From Nocardia exalbida NBRC 100660 (GTDB taxonomy: Bacteria > Actinomycetota > Actinomycetes > Mycobacteriales > Mycobacteriaceae), in the NCBI RefSeq assembly GCF_000308575.1, contig NZ_BAFZ01000041.1:62001-126000 (forward strand): a DNA stretch of 64,000 bases, in the 5' to 3' direction. The notes under the pieces were generated by a model. That model did no database searches and was not told the DNA's origin. It saw nothing but the letters and a program-made list of their open reading frames with translations. The translations under genes and the position numbers were made by a program. This document shows positions 34,129-44,644 of this stretch, one piece after another; the first letter of the stretch is position 1; each line of letters starts with the position of its first letter.

Positions 34129-34422
34129 GTGAGCATCATTCTGGCGTCGGTCGGCGATTCGTTCACGACGTTGGCGCAGATCGGCAATCCGACCCCGGAG
34201 GCTCCGCCCCTGGCGGACAAGCTCTTACAGTTCGTGCGGTATCTGACCTGGTTCGCGCTCGCGTCCGGCATCGTCAGCATCATCTACGCGGGCGGCAGAT
34301 TCGCCTGGGAGAAGTGGAGCGGCGGCGGGTTGCAGTCGCCGAAGATGATCGCGGGGGCGATGCTCGGCGGGGTGGTCGCCACCAGCGCGGGCACCATCAT
34401 GAACACCGTTCTGGAGTTCTGA
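34129..34422 (+). CDS. Small two-helix membrane protein, paralogue B
   Basis: A 97-residue protein with GTG 34129, preceded by AGAGGGAG. It shares TLAQIGNPTPEAPP, FVRYLTWF, IIYAGGRFAWEKW, SGGGLQSPKM and GGVVATSAGTIMN with paralogue A, and has six extra N-terminal residues. Two membrane helices are predicted (about 34-56 and 72-94), with a basic/aromatic loop between. Neither copy has a signal peptide or cysteine. The role is unknown; a membrane pore or pilin-like subunit is only a structural analogy. Confidence 0.8.
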   Translation: MSIILASVGDSFTTLAQIGNPTPEAPPLADKLLQFVRYLTWFALASGIVSIIYAGGRFAWEKWSGGGLQSPKMIAGAMLGGVVATSAGTIMNTVLEF

Positions 34423-34523
34423 CCGCAGGCGGTCGCGGCGATCCGCGCGGGATCGCCGCCCGTGGCACTCGCCGGTGACTCCGCCGAACTCGGCTCCCCC
34501 TGCGATTGCCCCGCTGACCTGCG

Positions 34524-34550
34524 ATTTTCGCTGCGGAGGGCGGTTATACT
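34524..34550 (+). promoter_or_regulatory. Promoter of DUF1254 copy 1 (conserved in copy 2)
   Basis: ATTTTC at 34524 and TATACTCCGG from 34545 are repeated, with almost the same spacing, upstream of the tandem paralogue. TATACT is a good -10 hexamer, and conservation between paralogous upstream regions supports it. The -35 element is not obvious. Confidence 0.6.
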
Positions 34551-34599
34551 CCGGTGCGGATCTCGCGGTGCCCGATAGGATCGGAGGCGGAGCAGGATC

Positions 34600-36009
34600 A
34601 TGGACGACTGGACCGAGGGCGAGCTCACGGTGTCGCGGCGCACGGCGCTGGGCATCGCGGCGACATCGGTGGCCGCGTTCGGATTGGCGGCATGCGGCGA
34701 GCCCGAGCACAGGAATCCCGTCCCCCGGGACGCCGCCACGATCGCCAAGGACGCCTACGAATTCGGGTACCCGCTGGTGCTGATGGACGTCACCCGGATG
34801 GCGGCGGAGGCGTCCACGCCCGTCAACCGGTTCGAGCACGCGTCGTCGTTGCCCACCCCGGCGCAGCGCGAGGTGGTGCGGCTGGACCGGGACACCTTGC
34901 GGTCGACCGCGTGGCTCGATCTGACGAACGAGCCCATGGTGCTGAGCGTCCCCGCGATGGACCGGGGCCGGTTCTGGCTGGCGCAGGTGCTGGACGCCTG
35001 GACGAACAATGTGCACAACCCCAGCGGTCGCCGTCCACAGGCGCGATCGGTGTTGCCGCCGTACACCTACGCGGTGACCGGCCCGGGCTGGTCGGGTGAC
35101 CTGCCCGCCGGGCTGACCCCGTTGCCGATGCCGACGCCGACGGTGTGGCTGATCGTCCGGATCCAGGTCGACGGCGAGAGCGATCTGCCCGCTGTGCGCT
35201 CTTTGCAGCAGCGGTTGCGGCTGGCTCCGTTGAGCGCGTGGGTGGCGGGCACCGAGCCGCCTGCCGCGCCACCCAGGGAGGGGATCGCGCAGCCACCACC
35301 GGAGTGGGTCGACGAGATGGACCCGAAGGTGTTCTTCGATCGGATGTGCGCGTTGATGGCGGTCGATCCGCCCGCGCCGGCGGACGAGCCCGCCATGCGG
35401 CGCTTCGAGACGATCGGCATCCGGCCGGGAGGCGCGGTCGAAGGCCTCTCGGACGTCGAACTCGCCGCCGCGGTGGACACCGCCCAGCAGCAGATCCCGG
35501 TCTATCTGGGCGCACGGACGGTCAACGAGAACGGCTGGCTCATCGACCCCGATGTCGGCCGGTTCGGCACCAACTACCTGCTCCGCGCCGCCATCGCGAG
35601 GGTGGCTCTGGGCGCCAGTGCGGCGGAGAACGCCTTCTATCCGACGCTGTTCGCCTCGACCGGCAGCGGTGATGGCGGCACCGGCCGATTCCGGCTGCAC
35701 TTCGCACCGGGTCAGCTACCGCCCGTCGACAACTTCTGGTCGCTGACCGCCTACGACGCCGACAGCTACCTGGTGCCCAACCCCGCGGAGATCTACGCGG
35801 TGGGCCATCCGGAGCCGGTGACGCTCAATCCCGACGGGTCCACCGACATCGCGTTGCAGTACACCGATCCCGGCCCTTCCGTTCCCGCCGGGAACTGGCT
35901 GCCCATCCCCGAAGCCGGTCAATTCTCACTGACCCTGCGGATGTACGCGCCGAAGGAGGAGGCCATCCACGGCCGTTGGCGTCCGCCGCCGCTGGTGCCG
36001 GTGCCCTGA
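34600..36009 (+). CDS. DUF1254/DUF1214 Tat lipoprotein, copy 1
   Basis: A 469-residue exported protein. The N-terminus has a twin-arginine signal (VSRRTALGIA) running into a lipobox, LAAC, with Cys at about residue 31. A DUF1254 domain follows (YEFGYPLVLMDVTRMAAEAS; NRFEHASSLPTP), then DUF1214 at the C-terminus (LPPVDNFWSLTAYDADSYLV). Such proteins are found in many bacteria, often in several copies, and have no proven activity. It is followed by a paralogue 158 bases downstream. The promoter region and the GGAxCAGGATC ribosome site are also duplicated, so a unit of about 1.5 kb was copied. Confidence 0.9.
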   Translation: MDDWTEGELTVSRRTALGIAATSVAAFGLAACGEPEHRNPVPRDAATIAKDAYEFGYPLVLMDVTRMAAEASTPVNRFEHASSLPTPAQREVVRLDRDTLRSTAWLDLTNEPMVLSVPAMDRGRFWLAQVLDAWTNNVHNPSGRRPQARSVLPPYTYAVTGPGWSGDLPAGLTPLPMPTPTVWLIVRIQVDGESDLPAVRSLQQRLRLAPLSAWVAGTEPPAAPPREGIAQPPPEWVDEMDPKVFFDRMCALMAVDPPAPADEPAMRRFETIGIRPGGAVEGLSDVELAAAVDTAQQQIPVYLGARTVNENGWLIDPDVGRFGTNYLLRAAIARVALGASAAENAFYPTLFASTGSGDGGTGRFRLHFAPGQLPPVDNFWSLTAYDADSYLVPNPAEIYAVGHPEPVTLNPDGSTDIALQYTDPGPSVPAGNWLPIPEAGQFSLTLRMYAPKEEAIHGRWRPPPLVPVP

Positions 36010-36090
36010 CCCGCACCGCCGCACGTTCCCGGCGGCTCGCCGGTGCTCGGCGCGCTGCGGCGCGAGCACCGCTCAGCGCGCTGACCAGCC

Positions 36091-36116
36091 ATTTTCCCGC
36101 CGGAGGTGGCTATACT
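36091..36116 (+). promoter_or_regulatory. Promoter of DUF1254 copy 2
   Basis: ATTTTC at 36091 and TATACT at 36111, with the context GGTGGCTATACTCCGG matching the region in front of copy 1. It lies 50 bases before the start codon. Confidence 0.6.
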
Positions 36117-36167
36117 CCGGAACGGACCCGGCTCGGCGACCGATCGGATCGGAGACGGAACAGGATC

Positions 36168-37571
36168 ATGGACGACCGGACCTACCGTGAATCCGCGCTG
36201 TCGCGGCGCACCGTGCTGGGGATGGCGGCGTCGGTGGCCGCGCTCGGCGCGGCGTCGTGCGGCGGATCGGACGAGGACGACTCGGCCCACCCGACGGTGA
36301 CCAGCGAGGCCGGAGCGATCGCCAAGGACGCCTATGTGTTCGGCTTTCCGCTGGTGCTGATGGACGTCGCCCGGATCGCGGCGGGGGCGTCCACGCCCGT
36401 CAACCGGTTCGAGCACGAGACCTCGTTGCCGACCCACGCACAGCGGAACGTGGCGCGGCCGGACCCCGACACGCTGCACTCGACCGCGTGGCTCGACGTG
36501 ACGAACGAGCCGATGGTGCTGAGCGTCCCCGCGATCGAAGGGGGCCGGTTCTGGCTGGCGCAGGTGCTGGACGCCTGGACGAACAACGTGCACAACCCGA
36601 GCAGTGTCCGGCCGCAGGCGCGGTCGGCATCGGCGCCGTTCACCTACGTGGTGACCGGCCCGGGCTGGTCGGGTGCCCTGCCCGAAGGTCTCACGCCCTT
36701 GCCGATGCCCACGCCGACGGTGTGGCTGATCGTGCGTATCCAGGTCGACGGCGAGAAGGACCTCTCGGTCGTGCACTCGGTGCAGGAGAGGTTGCGGCTG
36801 GTTCCGTTGAGTGCGTGGAGGGCGGGCGCCGAGCCGCCCGCGAGCGCGCCCAGCGGGCAACCGGAGACGCGACGCCCGGTCGATCAGGTCATGGAGATGA
36901 ACGCGCGCGATTTCTTCGATCGGATGTGCGCGGTGCTTGCGGTCGATCCGCCCGCTCCCGAGGACGAGCCCGCCATGCGCCGCTTCGCGACGATCGGCAT
37001 CCGGCCCGGCGGCGCGGTCGAAGGCATCTCCGACGGTGAACTGACCGCCGCGGCCGACACCGTGAAGCAGCAGCTCCCGGTGACGATGGGCACGAATACG
37101 GTCAACGACAACGGCTGGGTCTCCGACCTCGGGGCGGGCCGGTACGGCACCGACTATCTGCTGCGAGCGGTCACCGCGTACGGCGCGCTCGGCATCCCGC
37201 TGCCCGAGGACGCGCATTACCTCTTCACGGCGGTCCCCGGCGGCTCCGGTCCGTTCCGGCTGCACTTCGCCTCGGGCGAGCTGCCGCCGGTGGACGCGTT
37301 CTGGTCGCTGGTCGTCTACGATGCCGCCGATTACCTGGTGTCCAATCCGGCCGGGATCTACTCGATCGGTCACCATGTGCCCGTGGTGCTCAACCCGGAC
37401 GGCTCCCTCGACCTCACACTCCAGCACGATGATCCGGGTTCGGGCATCCCCGACGGCAACTGGCTGCCCGTCCCGAAATCGGACCCATTCTCGGTGACCC
37501 TGGCGTTGTTCGCACCGAAAGCGGCCGTCTTGCAGCGGCGTTGGCAGCCACCGCCGCTGATCACGCTCTGA
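36168..37571 (+). CDS. DUF1254/DUF1214 Tat lipoprotein, copy 2
   Basis: A 467-residue paralogue of the preceding gene. ATG at 36168 is chosen because it matches copy 1 (MDD) and leads into LSRRTVLGMAASVAALGAAS with the lipobox Cys. The DUF1254 and DUF1214 blocks are all conserved (FGFPLVLMDVARIAAGAS; RFWLAQVLDAWTNNVHNP; LPPVDAFWSLVVYDAADYLV). Long identical stretches, for example TPLPMPTPTVWLIVRIQVDG, show a fairly recent tandem duplication. A separate promoter copy suggests that the two are expressed independently. The function is unknown. Confidence 0.9.
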   Translation: MDDRTYRESALSRRTVLGMAASVAALGAASCGGSDEDDSAHPTVTSEAGAIAKDAYVFGFPLVLMDVARIAAGASTPVNRFEHETSLPTHAQRNVARPDPDTLHSTAWLDVTNEPMVLSVPAIEGGRFWLAQVLDAWTNNVHNPSSVRPQARSASAPFTYVVTGPGWSGALPEGLTPLPMPTPTVWLIVRIQVDGEKDLSVVHSVQERLRLVPLSAWRAGAEPPASAPSGQPETRRPVDQVMEMNARDFFDRMCAVLAVDPPAPEDEPAMRRFATIGIRPGGAVEGISDGELTAAADTVKQQLPVTMGTNTVNDNGWVSDLGAGRYGTDYLLRAVTAYGALGIPLPEDAHYLFTAVPGGSGPFRLHFASGELPPVDAFWSLVVYDAADYLVSNPAGIYSIGHHVPVVLNPDGSLDLTLQHDDPGSGIPDGNWLPVPKSDPFSVTLALFAPKAAVLQRRWQPPPLITL

Positions 37572-37627
37572 CGAGCCGGTCTGCGTTCACCCCGGCGAGG
37601 CGATGCGGGGCCGGGCGCGCCGAAAAA

Positions 37628-37644
37628 AGTAAACAGGTTTTACT
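37628..37644 (+). promoter_or_regulatory. Operator dyad upstream of CYP125, KstR-like
   Basis: AGTAAA-CAGGT-TTTACT is a perfect 6+6 inverted repeat. The inner 37629-37642 segment (GTAAACAGGTTTTA) matches the KstR consensus TnnAACnnGTTnnA except for the first base. It lies 100 bases before the CYP125 start. Either a KstR-type regulator elsewhere or the TetR protein encoded at the end of this operon could bind it. Confidence 0.6.
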
Positions 37645-37743
37645 AAACGCTGTTCACGAACCCTGGTTCTGTGGTTGCATCTCCTTGACCGTGTCCCCTG
37701 CATCGTTGTCAGGTCTGCGCCCAGACCGCCGTAGGAGTTAGCC

Positions 37744-38979
37744 GTGACCGTGACCACGCCCTCGATCCCCACGGGATTCGACTTCACCGACCCCGACCTG
37801 CTGGCCACCCGCCTGCCCATCGGAGAGTTCGCCGAACTGCGCCGCACCGCCCCGGTGTGGTGGTGCGCGCAGCCCGATCGGGCCAGCGGGTTCGACGACG
37901 GTGGCTACTGGGTCGTCTCCAAGCTCGCGCACATCAAGGAGATCTCGAAGAATCCCGAGGTGTTCTCCTCGCACGAGAACACCGCCATCATCCGGTTCAA
38001 CGAGGAGACCACGCGCGAGCAGATCGACATGCTCGGCGACATGCTGCTGCTCAACCTCGATCCGCCCAAGCACACCAAGACCCGCCGCATCATCTCCAAG
38101 GGCTTCACCCCGCGCGCGGTGGAGAGCCTGCGCGCCGCGCTGACCGAACGCGCCGCGCGGATCGTGCACGAGGCGAAGAAGTCCGGCAGCGGCGACTTCG
38201 TCGAACAGGTCGCCTGCGAACTGCCGTTGCAGGCCATCGCCGAGCTGCTCGGCATCCCGCAGGAGGACCGGAAGAAGATCTTCGACTGGTCCAACCAGAT
38301 GATCTCCTACGACGACCCGGAGTTCGACGGCGATCACCACGCCGCCACCGCCGAGGTGATGGGCTACGCCTGGAACATGGCCGAGCAGCGGCGCGCCTGC
38401 CCGGCCGAGGACATCGTCACCCAGCTGGTCAACGCCGACATCGACGGCGAGCACCTCGGCTCGGACGAGTTCGCGTTCTTCGTCATCCTGCTGTCGGTCG
38501 CGGGCAACGAGACCACGCGCAATTCGATCACCCACGGCATGAAAGCGTTCGTGGACCACCCCGAGCAGTGGGAGATCTACCGGCAGCAGCGCCCGCGCAC
38601 CGCCCCCGACGAGATCGTCCGGTGGGCCACACCGGTCACCGCGTTCCAGCGCACCGCGACCCAGGACACCGTGCTCGGCGGCCAGGAGATCGAGAAGGGG
38701 CAGCGGCTCGGATTGTTCTACAGCTCGGCCAATTTCGACGAGGAGGCCTTCGCGGATCCGTTCACCTTCGACGTGCTGCGCGATCCCAATCCGCACGTGG
38801 GTTTCGGCGGCACCGGCACGCACTACTGCGTCGGCGCGAACCTGGCCAGGCTGCAGATCGATCTGATGTTCAACGCCATCGCCGACGTGATGCCCAACCT
38901 GCGGCAGGTCGCCGAGCCGGTGCGGCTGCGGTCGGGCTGGCTGAACGGAATCAAGCGCTGGGAAGTCGAATACGCTTGA
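37744..38979 (+). CDS. Cytochrome P450, CYP125-type (steroid side-chain hydroxylase family)
   Basis: A 411-residue P450 with GTG start and AGGAG upstream. The I-helix motif is VAGNETTRNS near 254, and the heme loop is FGGTGTHYCVG with Cys at about 362. The body follows mycobacterial CYP125 closely in wording (PTGFDFTDPDLLATRLP; DGGYWVVSKLAHIKE; FVEQVACELPLQAIAELLG; RSGWLNGIKRWEVEYA). CYP125 enzymes oxidise the C26(27) methyl of cholesterol or cholestenone to the alcohol and acid. A TetR regulator is encoded immediately downstream and a KstR-like dyad lies upstream. The exact substrate remains to be inferred, as the gene is outside a sterol cluster. Confidence 0.9.
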   Translation: MTVTTPSIPTGFDFTDPDLLATRLPIGEFAELRRTAPVWWCAQPDRASGFDDGGYWVVSKLAHIKEISKNPEVFSSHENTAIIRFNEETTREQIDMLGDMLLLNLDPPKHTKTRRIISKGFTPRAVESLRAALTERAARIVHEAKKSGSGDFVEQVACELPLQAIAELLGIPQEDRKKIFDWSNQMISYDDPEFDGDHHAATAEVMGYAWNMAEQRRACPAEDIVTQLVNADIDGEHLGSDEFAFFVILLSVAGNETTRNSITHGMKAFVDHPEQWEIYRQQRPRTAPDEIVRWATPVTAFQRTATQDTVLGGQEIEKGQRLGLFYSSANFDEEAFADPFTFDVLRDPNPHVGFGGTGTHYCVGANLARLQIDLMFNAIADVMPNLRQVAEPVRLRSGWLNGIKRWEVEYA

Positions 38980-38987
38980 ATCGATCG

Positions 38988-39713
38988 GTGCAACAGTCCA
39001 GACCACGGGGTCGCGCGCCGGTGGTGACCGACACCGATATCCGGCGGGTGGCCAGCGCGCTGCTGGTCGAACGCGGGCCCGATGCGGTCACCCTGCGCGC
39101 CATCGCGCGCGAACTCGGAGTCACCGCGCCCGCGCTGTACCGGTACTACAACTCGCTGGAAGACCTGCTGGAGCGGCTGCGGCTGGACTTCTGCGCCGAC
39201 CTGGCGGCGGAACTGACCGCCGAGATCGCCACCCTGCCCGACGACGGCGCCGTGCAGTTCTTCGCCATCTGCCGTGGCTTCCGGCGCTGGGCGCTGACGC
39301 ACACCAGGGAGTTCACCCTGGTGTTCGCCTCGCCCGGCGCCGGGCAGGCCCGCGCGCTGCGCCGCTTCGACGAGCCCTTCGGCCGGGTCTTCCTGGCCGC
39401 GGCGGGCAGGCTGCTGGCCACCTACGACATCGTCACGCCGTCCACCGACGTCATTCCGCCGGAGCTGCGCGAGGACCTGGTGCACTTCCAGACCGAGCTG
39501 CTGGCCGCGCTGTCGGAGTCGAGCCAGAAATTCCCCGCCGAGAAACTGGATCTCGGGGTGACCTATCTGATGATCCAGATCTGGGCGCGGCTCTACGGGC
39601 ACGTCACACTCGAGGTCTTCGGGAACTACCCGATCCCGCTGGACAATCCGGAGATCCTGTTCGACGCGATGCTCGCCGATCTGGGCCGCACGGCGGGCTT
39701 GCTCACCGAGTGA
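38988..39713 (+). CDS. TetR-family regulator (WHG-type C-terminal domain)
   Basis: A regulator of about 241 residues. GTG 38988 is taken as the start; TTG 38976, which overlaps the P450 stop, is the alternative. The HTH is VTLRAIARELGVTAPALYRY (about 30-49). The C-terminal domain, with GFRRWALTHTREFTLVFASP and RLYGHVTLEVFGNYP, is the WHG type. Its position directly after the P450 suggests one operon with feedback control, probably through the dyad at 37628. The ligand is unknown, perhaps a steroid or fatty acid. Confidence 0.88.
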   Translation: MQQSRPRGRAPVVTDTDIRRVASALLVERGPDAVTLRAIARELGVTAPALYRYYNSLEDLLERLRLDFCADLAAELTAEIATLPDDGAVQFFAICRGFRRWALTHTREFTLVFASPGAGQARALRRFDEPFGRVFLAAAGRLLATYDIVTPSTDVIPPELREDLVHFQTELLAALSESSQKFPAEKLDLGVTYLMIQIWARLYGHVTLEVFGNYPIPLDNPEILFDAMLADLGRTAGLLTE

Positions 39714-39720
39714 GACCGGG

Positions 39721-41733
39721 CTAGATGCGGGCGCCCTTGGCCCGGTTGCACGCGCGGCACAGGATCTGGAGGTTCGCCGCGCTGGTCGCGCCACCGCGGC
39801 TGAGCGGAATGATGTGGTCGAACTCCAGGTAGTGCCCGTCGCCGCATTCGACGCATCGACCGCCGTCGCGCTGCCACACCTGCGCCTTCACCTCCTGCGA
39901 AATGCTGCGGGTATCACGCTGGCCCGGAGTGAGGACGAGACGTTTGGCCACGCGCAGCGCGCCTTCCAGCGCGGCCGACACGTAGTCCGGATCGTCGACG
40001 GCGAACGTCGCGCCGCCGCGCGCCGAGGTGGCCGCGATCACCACCGCGCCTTGCTCCGCTCGCACGGAAACCACCCGTGACCAAGGCATCTCGATACCGG
40101 TGTCGGCGCCGACGAAACGCAGCTTCTTGTTGCTGCCGATCAGCCTGCCCTCGGTGAGCTTCGGGCCGCGCGCGAGCTGACGGACGTGCGTCGCGGGCAG
40201 GTCCAGATGCACCTTCTCCTCGGGGTCCAGGTGCAGCCCGGGCGTGCGCACCACCGGCAGGTCGCCCGTGCGCAACCGATAGAGGGTGTTGCCGCGATGC
40301 ATCCGTCTGCGCAGGTCATCGATCAGCGGTCCGCCGAGGCCGAGTTCGGTGACCGCCTGCTCGAACAGTTCCAGTTCCGCGTGCCTGACCTCGCCGTCGG
40401 CGAAGGCGAAGGTGACCAGCCGCTCCACATAGCTGAGCGCCGCGTCGCGCAACGCCGCGCGTCCGGCTTCGGCGTCGATCCGCTGATAACGCAACGACGC
40501 CCACAGCGCCGCCCACTCGGGGCCACGCGGACCGTGGCCGGTGAGCACCCGCCAGGCCCGGGTGTGCCAATGGACGAGGTATTCCTCGATCTCCTCGGCA
40601 CACCTCTGGCACGGGGCGAACCCGCCGAAGAACTTGCGGCGCAGCGGGCTTGCGCAGCGAGCGCAGTGGCGGTCGCCGCGCGGAGGGGGCAGATACCGGT
40701 CCTCGGTCCATCCTGCGCCGTCCCACCAGCGCATGCGCTGCGGGTTCTCCGGATCCGGGTGCCAGTCCGCGCGTTCGGGGTCCGGGGGCGGTGGGGGAGG
40801 TGCGCTTTCGGGGGTGTAGCGGTTGAGATCGACCGGACGAGGAGTGCGTGGGAGGGGAGCGGTGTCGGCGCGGCCGAGCACTTCGGTGCGTGGCCATGCG
40901 GGGGTGCCGGGGCGTGGCGCTTCGGGCCCTTCGGATCGCCCAGGTGGGTTCTCGGCTCGGTGGTCGTGCTCGCGGACGCGTTGCACCGGAGCGTGTTCGG
41001 CGGCGACGTTCGATGCGTCCGTTCGCTCGGCCGCGGCGGATTCCCCGTTCCTGCGTGACTGGCCGGAGGAGAACGACCCGTGCGGGAGGTGCCGGGACTG
41101 GGCGAAGTCGTGGCGATCGGCCGAGCCGAGGCCGGAGTCGGCGGCGGCCTGGAGTCGTTCGCGAGCCGGTGTCGCCGATCGGTGCACCCGGAACGGATTG
41201 GTGGGATGGGTGGTGCGGGCGGGCGCCGACGGGTCGTCGACCTGCACGCCGAACTCGCCGACCAACCCGGCCAGCCCGCTGGACCAGCCCTGTCCGATCG
41301 CCCGGAACCGCCACTGCCCGTCGCGGCGGTAGAACTCGCCGAACATCAGCGCCGAGACCGCGTCCGCGTCATCGATCTCGAACGCCGCGACCACCCCGTC
41401 GACCGAGTGCACGGCGACGGTCAGCTCCCGGATGTCGCCGAAGGTGCTTCCCTCCACCGATCCGGAGACGACGATGCGCTCGACGTCCGCTTCGGTGCGC
41501 GGCAGCGAGACGCTCAGCCGCGCGGTGCCCGGCGCGGGTTCCTGATCGAGCGTGACCGCCTGCGAGACGTGCCGCGGCGCGTTGTAGAACACCAGGTCCC
41601 GATCCGAGCGGACCGTGCCGTTCGCGTCCAGCAGCAAGGCGTGCGCGTCCACCGCGTGCTCCGATCGCCATGAAACAACCACGGCTAGAAGGGATGTCGG
41701 TACCGCTGCGTTCGCGCCCTTGCTGAGTTTCAT
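39721..41733 (-). CDS. TerD-DUF2510-zinc ribbon-TerB-like-HNH endonuclease fusion
   Basis: A 670-residue multidomain protein from ATG 41733 (MKLSKGANAAVP). Residues 1-165 are TerD (VVVSWRSEHAVDAHALLLDA; FYRRDGQWRFRAIGQGW). After a long disordered linker, residues 315-345 are DUF2510 (WHPDPENPQRMRWWDGAGW). A zinc ribbon of CARC/CQRC pairs follows near 355-380, then a TerB-like helical segment near 437 (FAFADGEVRHAELELFEQAV). The C-terminal 65 residues are an HNH nuclease (RCVECGDGHYLEFDHIIPLS, CRACN). Fusion of Ter domains to HNH nucleases is known in predicted anti-phage/stress systems; here the nuclease is probably the effector. No partner kinase or TerC lies nearby. Confidence 0.9.
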   Translation of the reverse strand: MKLSKGANAAVPTSLLAVVVSWRSEHAVDAHALLLDANGTVRSDRDLVFYNAPRHVSQAVTLDQEPAPGTARLSVSLPRTEADVERIVVSGSVEGSTFGDIRELTVAVHSVDGVVAAFEIDDADAVSALMFGEFYRRDGQWRFRAIGQGWSSGLAGLVGEFGVQVDDPSAPARTTHPTNPFRVHRSATPARERLQAAADSGLGSADRHDFAQSRHLPHGSFSSGQSRRNGESAAAERTDASNVAAEHAPVQRVREHDHRAENPPGRSEGPEAPRPGTPAWPRTEVLGRADTAPLPRTPRPVDLNRYTPESAPPPPPPDPERADWHPDPENPQRMRWWDGAGWTEDRYLPPPRGDRHCARCASPLRRKFFGGFAPCQRCAEEIEEYLVHWHTRAWRVLTGHGPRGPEWAALWASLRYQRIDAEAGRAALRDAALSYVERLVTFAFADGEVRHAELELFEQAVTELGLGGPLIDDLRRRMHRGNTLYRLRTGDLPVVRTPGLHLDPEEKVHLDLPATHVRQLARGPKLTEGRLIGSNKKLRFVGADTGIEMPWSRVVSVRAEQGAVVIAATSARGGATFAVDDPDYVSAALEGALRVAKRLVLTPGQRDTRSISQEVKAQVWQRDGGRCVECGDGHYLEFDHIIPLSRGGATSAANLQILCRACNRAKGARI

Positions 41734-41818
41734 TGTGCTCGAACTATGCCACGCCCCTCCGACACGCCGAACGCGCGAGGGGAGGTCCTTCGGCGGGGCG
41801 TGCGGCACAGTGTTCCCC

Positions 41819-42319
41819 ATGACGAACCCGAAACGCCCGGGTCGTAAGCCGCCGACCCCGAGACTGCCCAGCGGGCGCGTGCCCGGCCCCGCCGACGTCC
41901 TCGCCGCCGCCCAGGCGGCGGTCGAAGCGGCGCAGACGGCCGCGGGCCAAGCACTGGAAGCCGCCCAGCTCACCGCGACCTCGGCGTTCGACACGGCAGT
42001 CCGGCTGCCGCCCGCGTCCGCGCAGCTGGCCGCCCAACTGCCCGGCCTCATCGAGAGCCTCTCGACCGCGATCGAGCGGCTCAACTCGACCATCGATCGG
42101 CTCGACCGCACCCTGGCCCTGGCCGACCCGGCCTTCGCTGCCTACGACCGGCTGCTGCCCCGGCTGGAGGCGATGATCTCGCTCGGTGAGGACGTGTTCG
42201 GGCGTCTGGCGAGACTGCCCGGAATCGCTTTGCTCGGCAAGCTGACCGGCCTGAGCGCGGCCGAAGAACAACCCGCTGAGCAGCCCCCCCGGCGAAAGCC
42301 GGCGAAGCGGCGCAAATAG
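41819..42319 (+). CDS. Alanine-rich helical protein with basic tail
   Basis: A 166-residue protein from ATG 41819. It has a basic, Pro-rich lead (NPKRPGRKPPTPRLPSG), then uninterrupted helix-forming sequence (ADVLAAAQAAVEAAQTAAGQ; LIESLSTAIERLNSTIDRLD) likely to be coiled coil, and a lysine/arginine tail. The composition and pattern resemble the short phasin-like or nucleoid-associated proteins of actinobacteria, but no family can be fixed. It is divergent from the TerD-HNH gene (85 bases) and could share regulation with it. Confidence 0.65.
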   Translation: MTNPKRPGRKPPTPRLPSGRVPGPADVLAAAQAAVEAAQTAAGQALEAAQLTATSAFDTAVRLPPASAQLAAQLPGLIESLSTAIERLNSTIDRLDRTLALADPAFAAYDRLLPRLEAMISLGEDVFGRLARLPGIALLGKLTGLSAAEEQPAEQPPRRKPAKRRK

Positions 42320-42338
42320 TCGAGAAGGACGCTCGCGT

Positions 42339-44555
<2,217 letters not shown>

Positions 44556-44644
44556 GGTTCTGGAAACCCTACGCCGCACCGGTCGGAGCTAACTGTTGTC
44601 GTCTGCCTTCAGTTCGGGTCGGCGGGTGGTGCACAATGTGGTGC

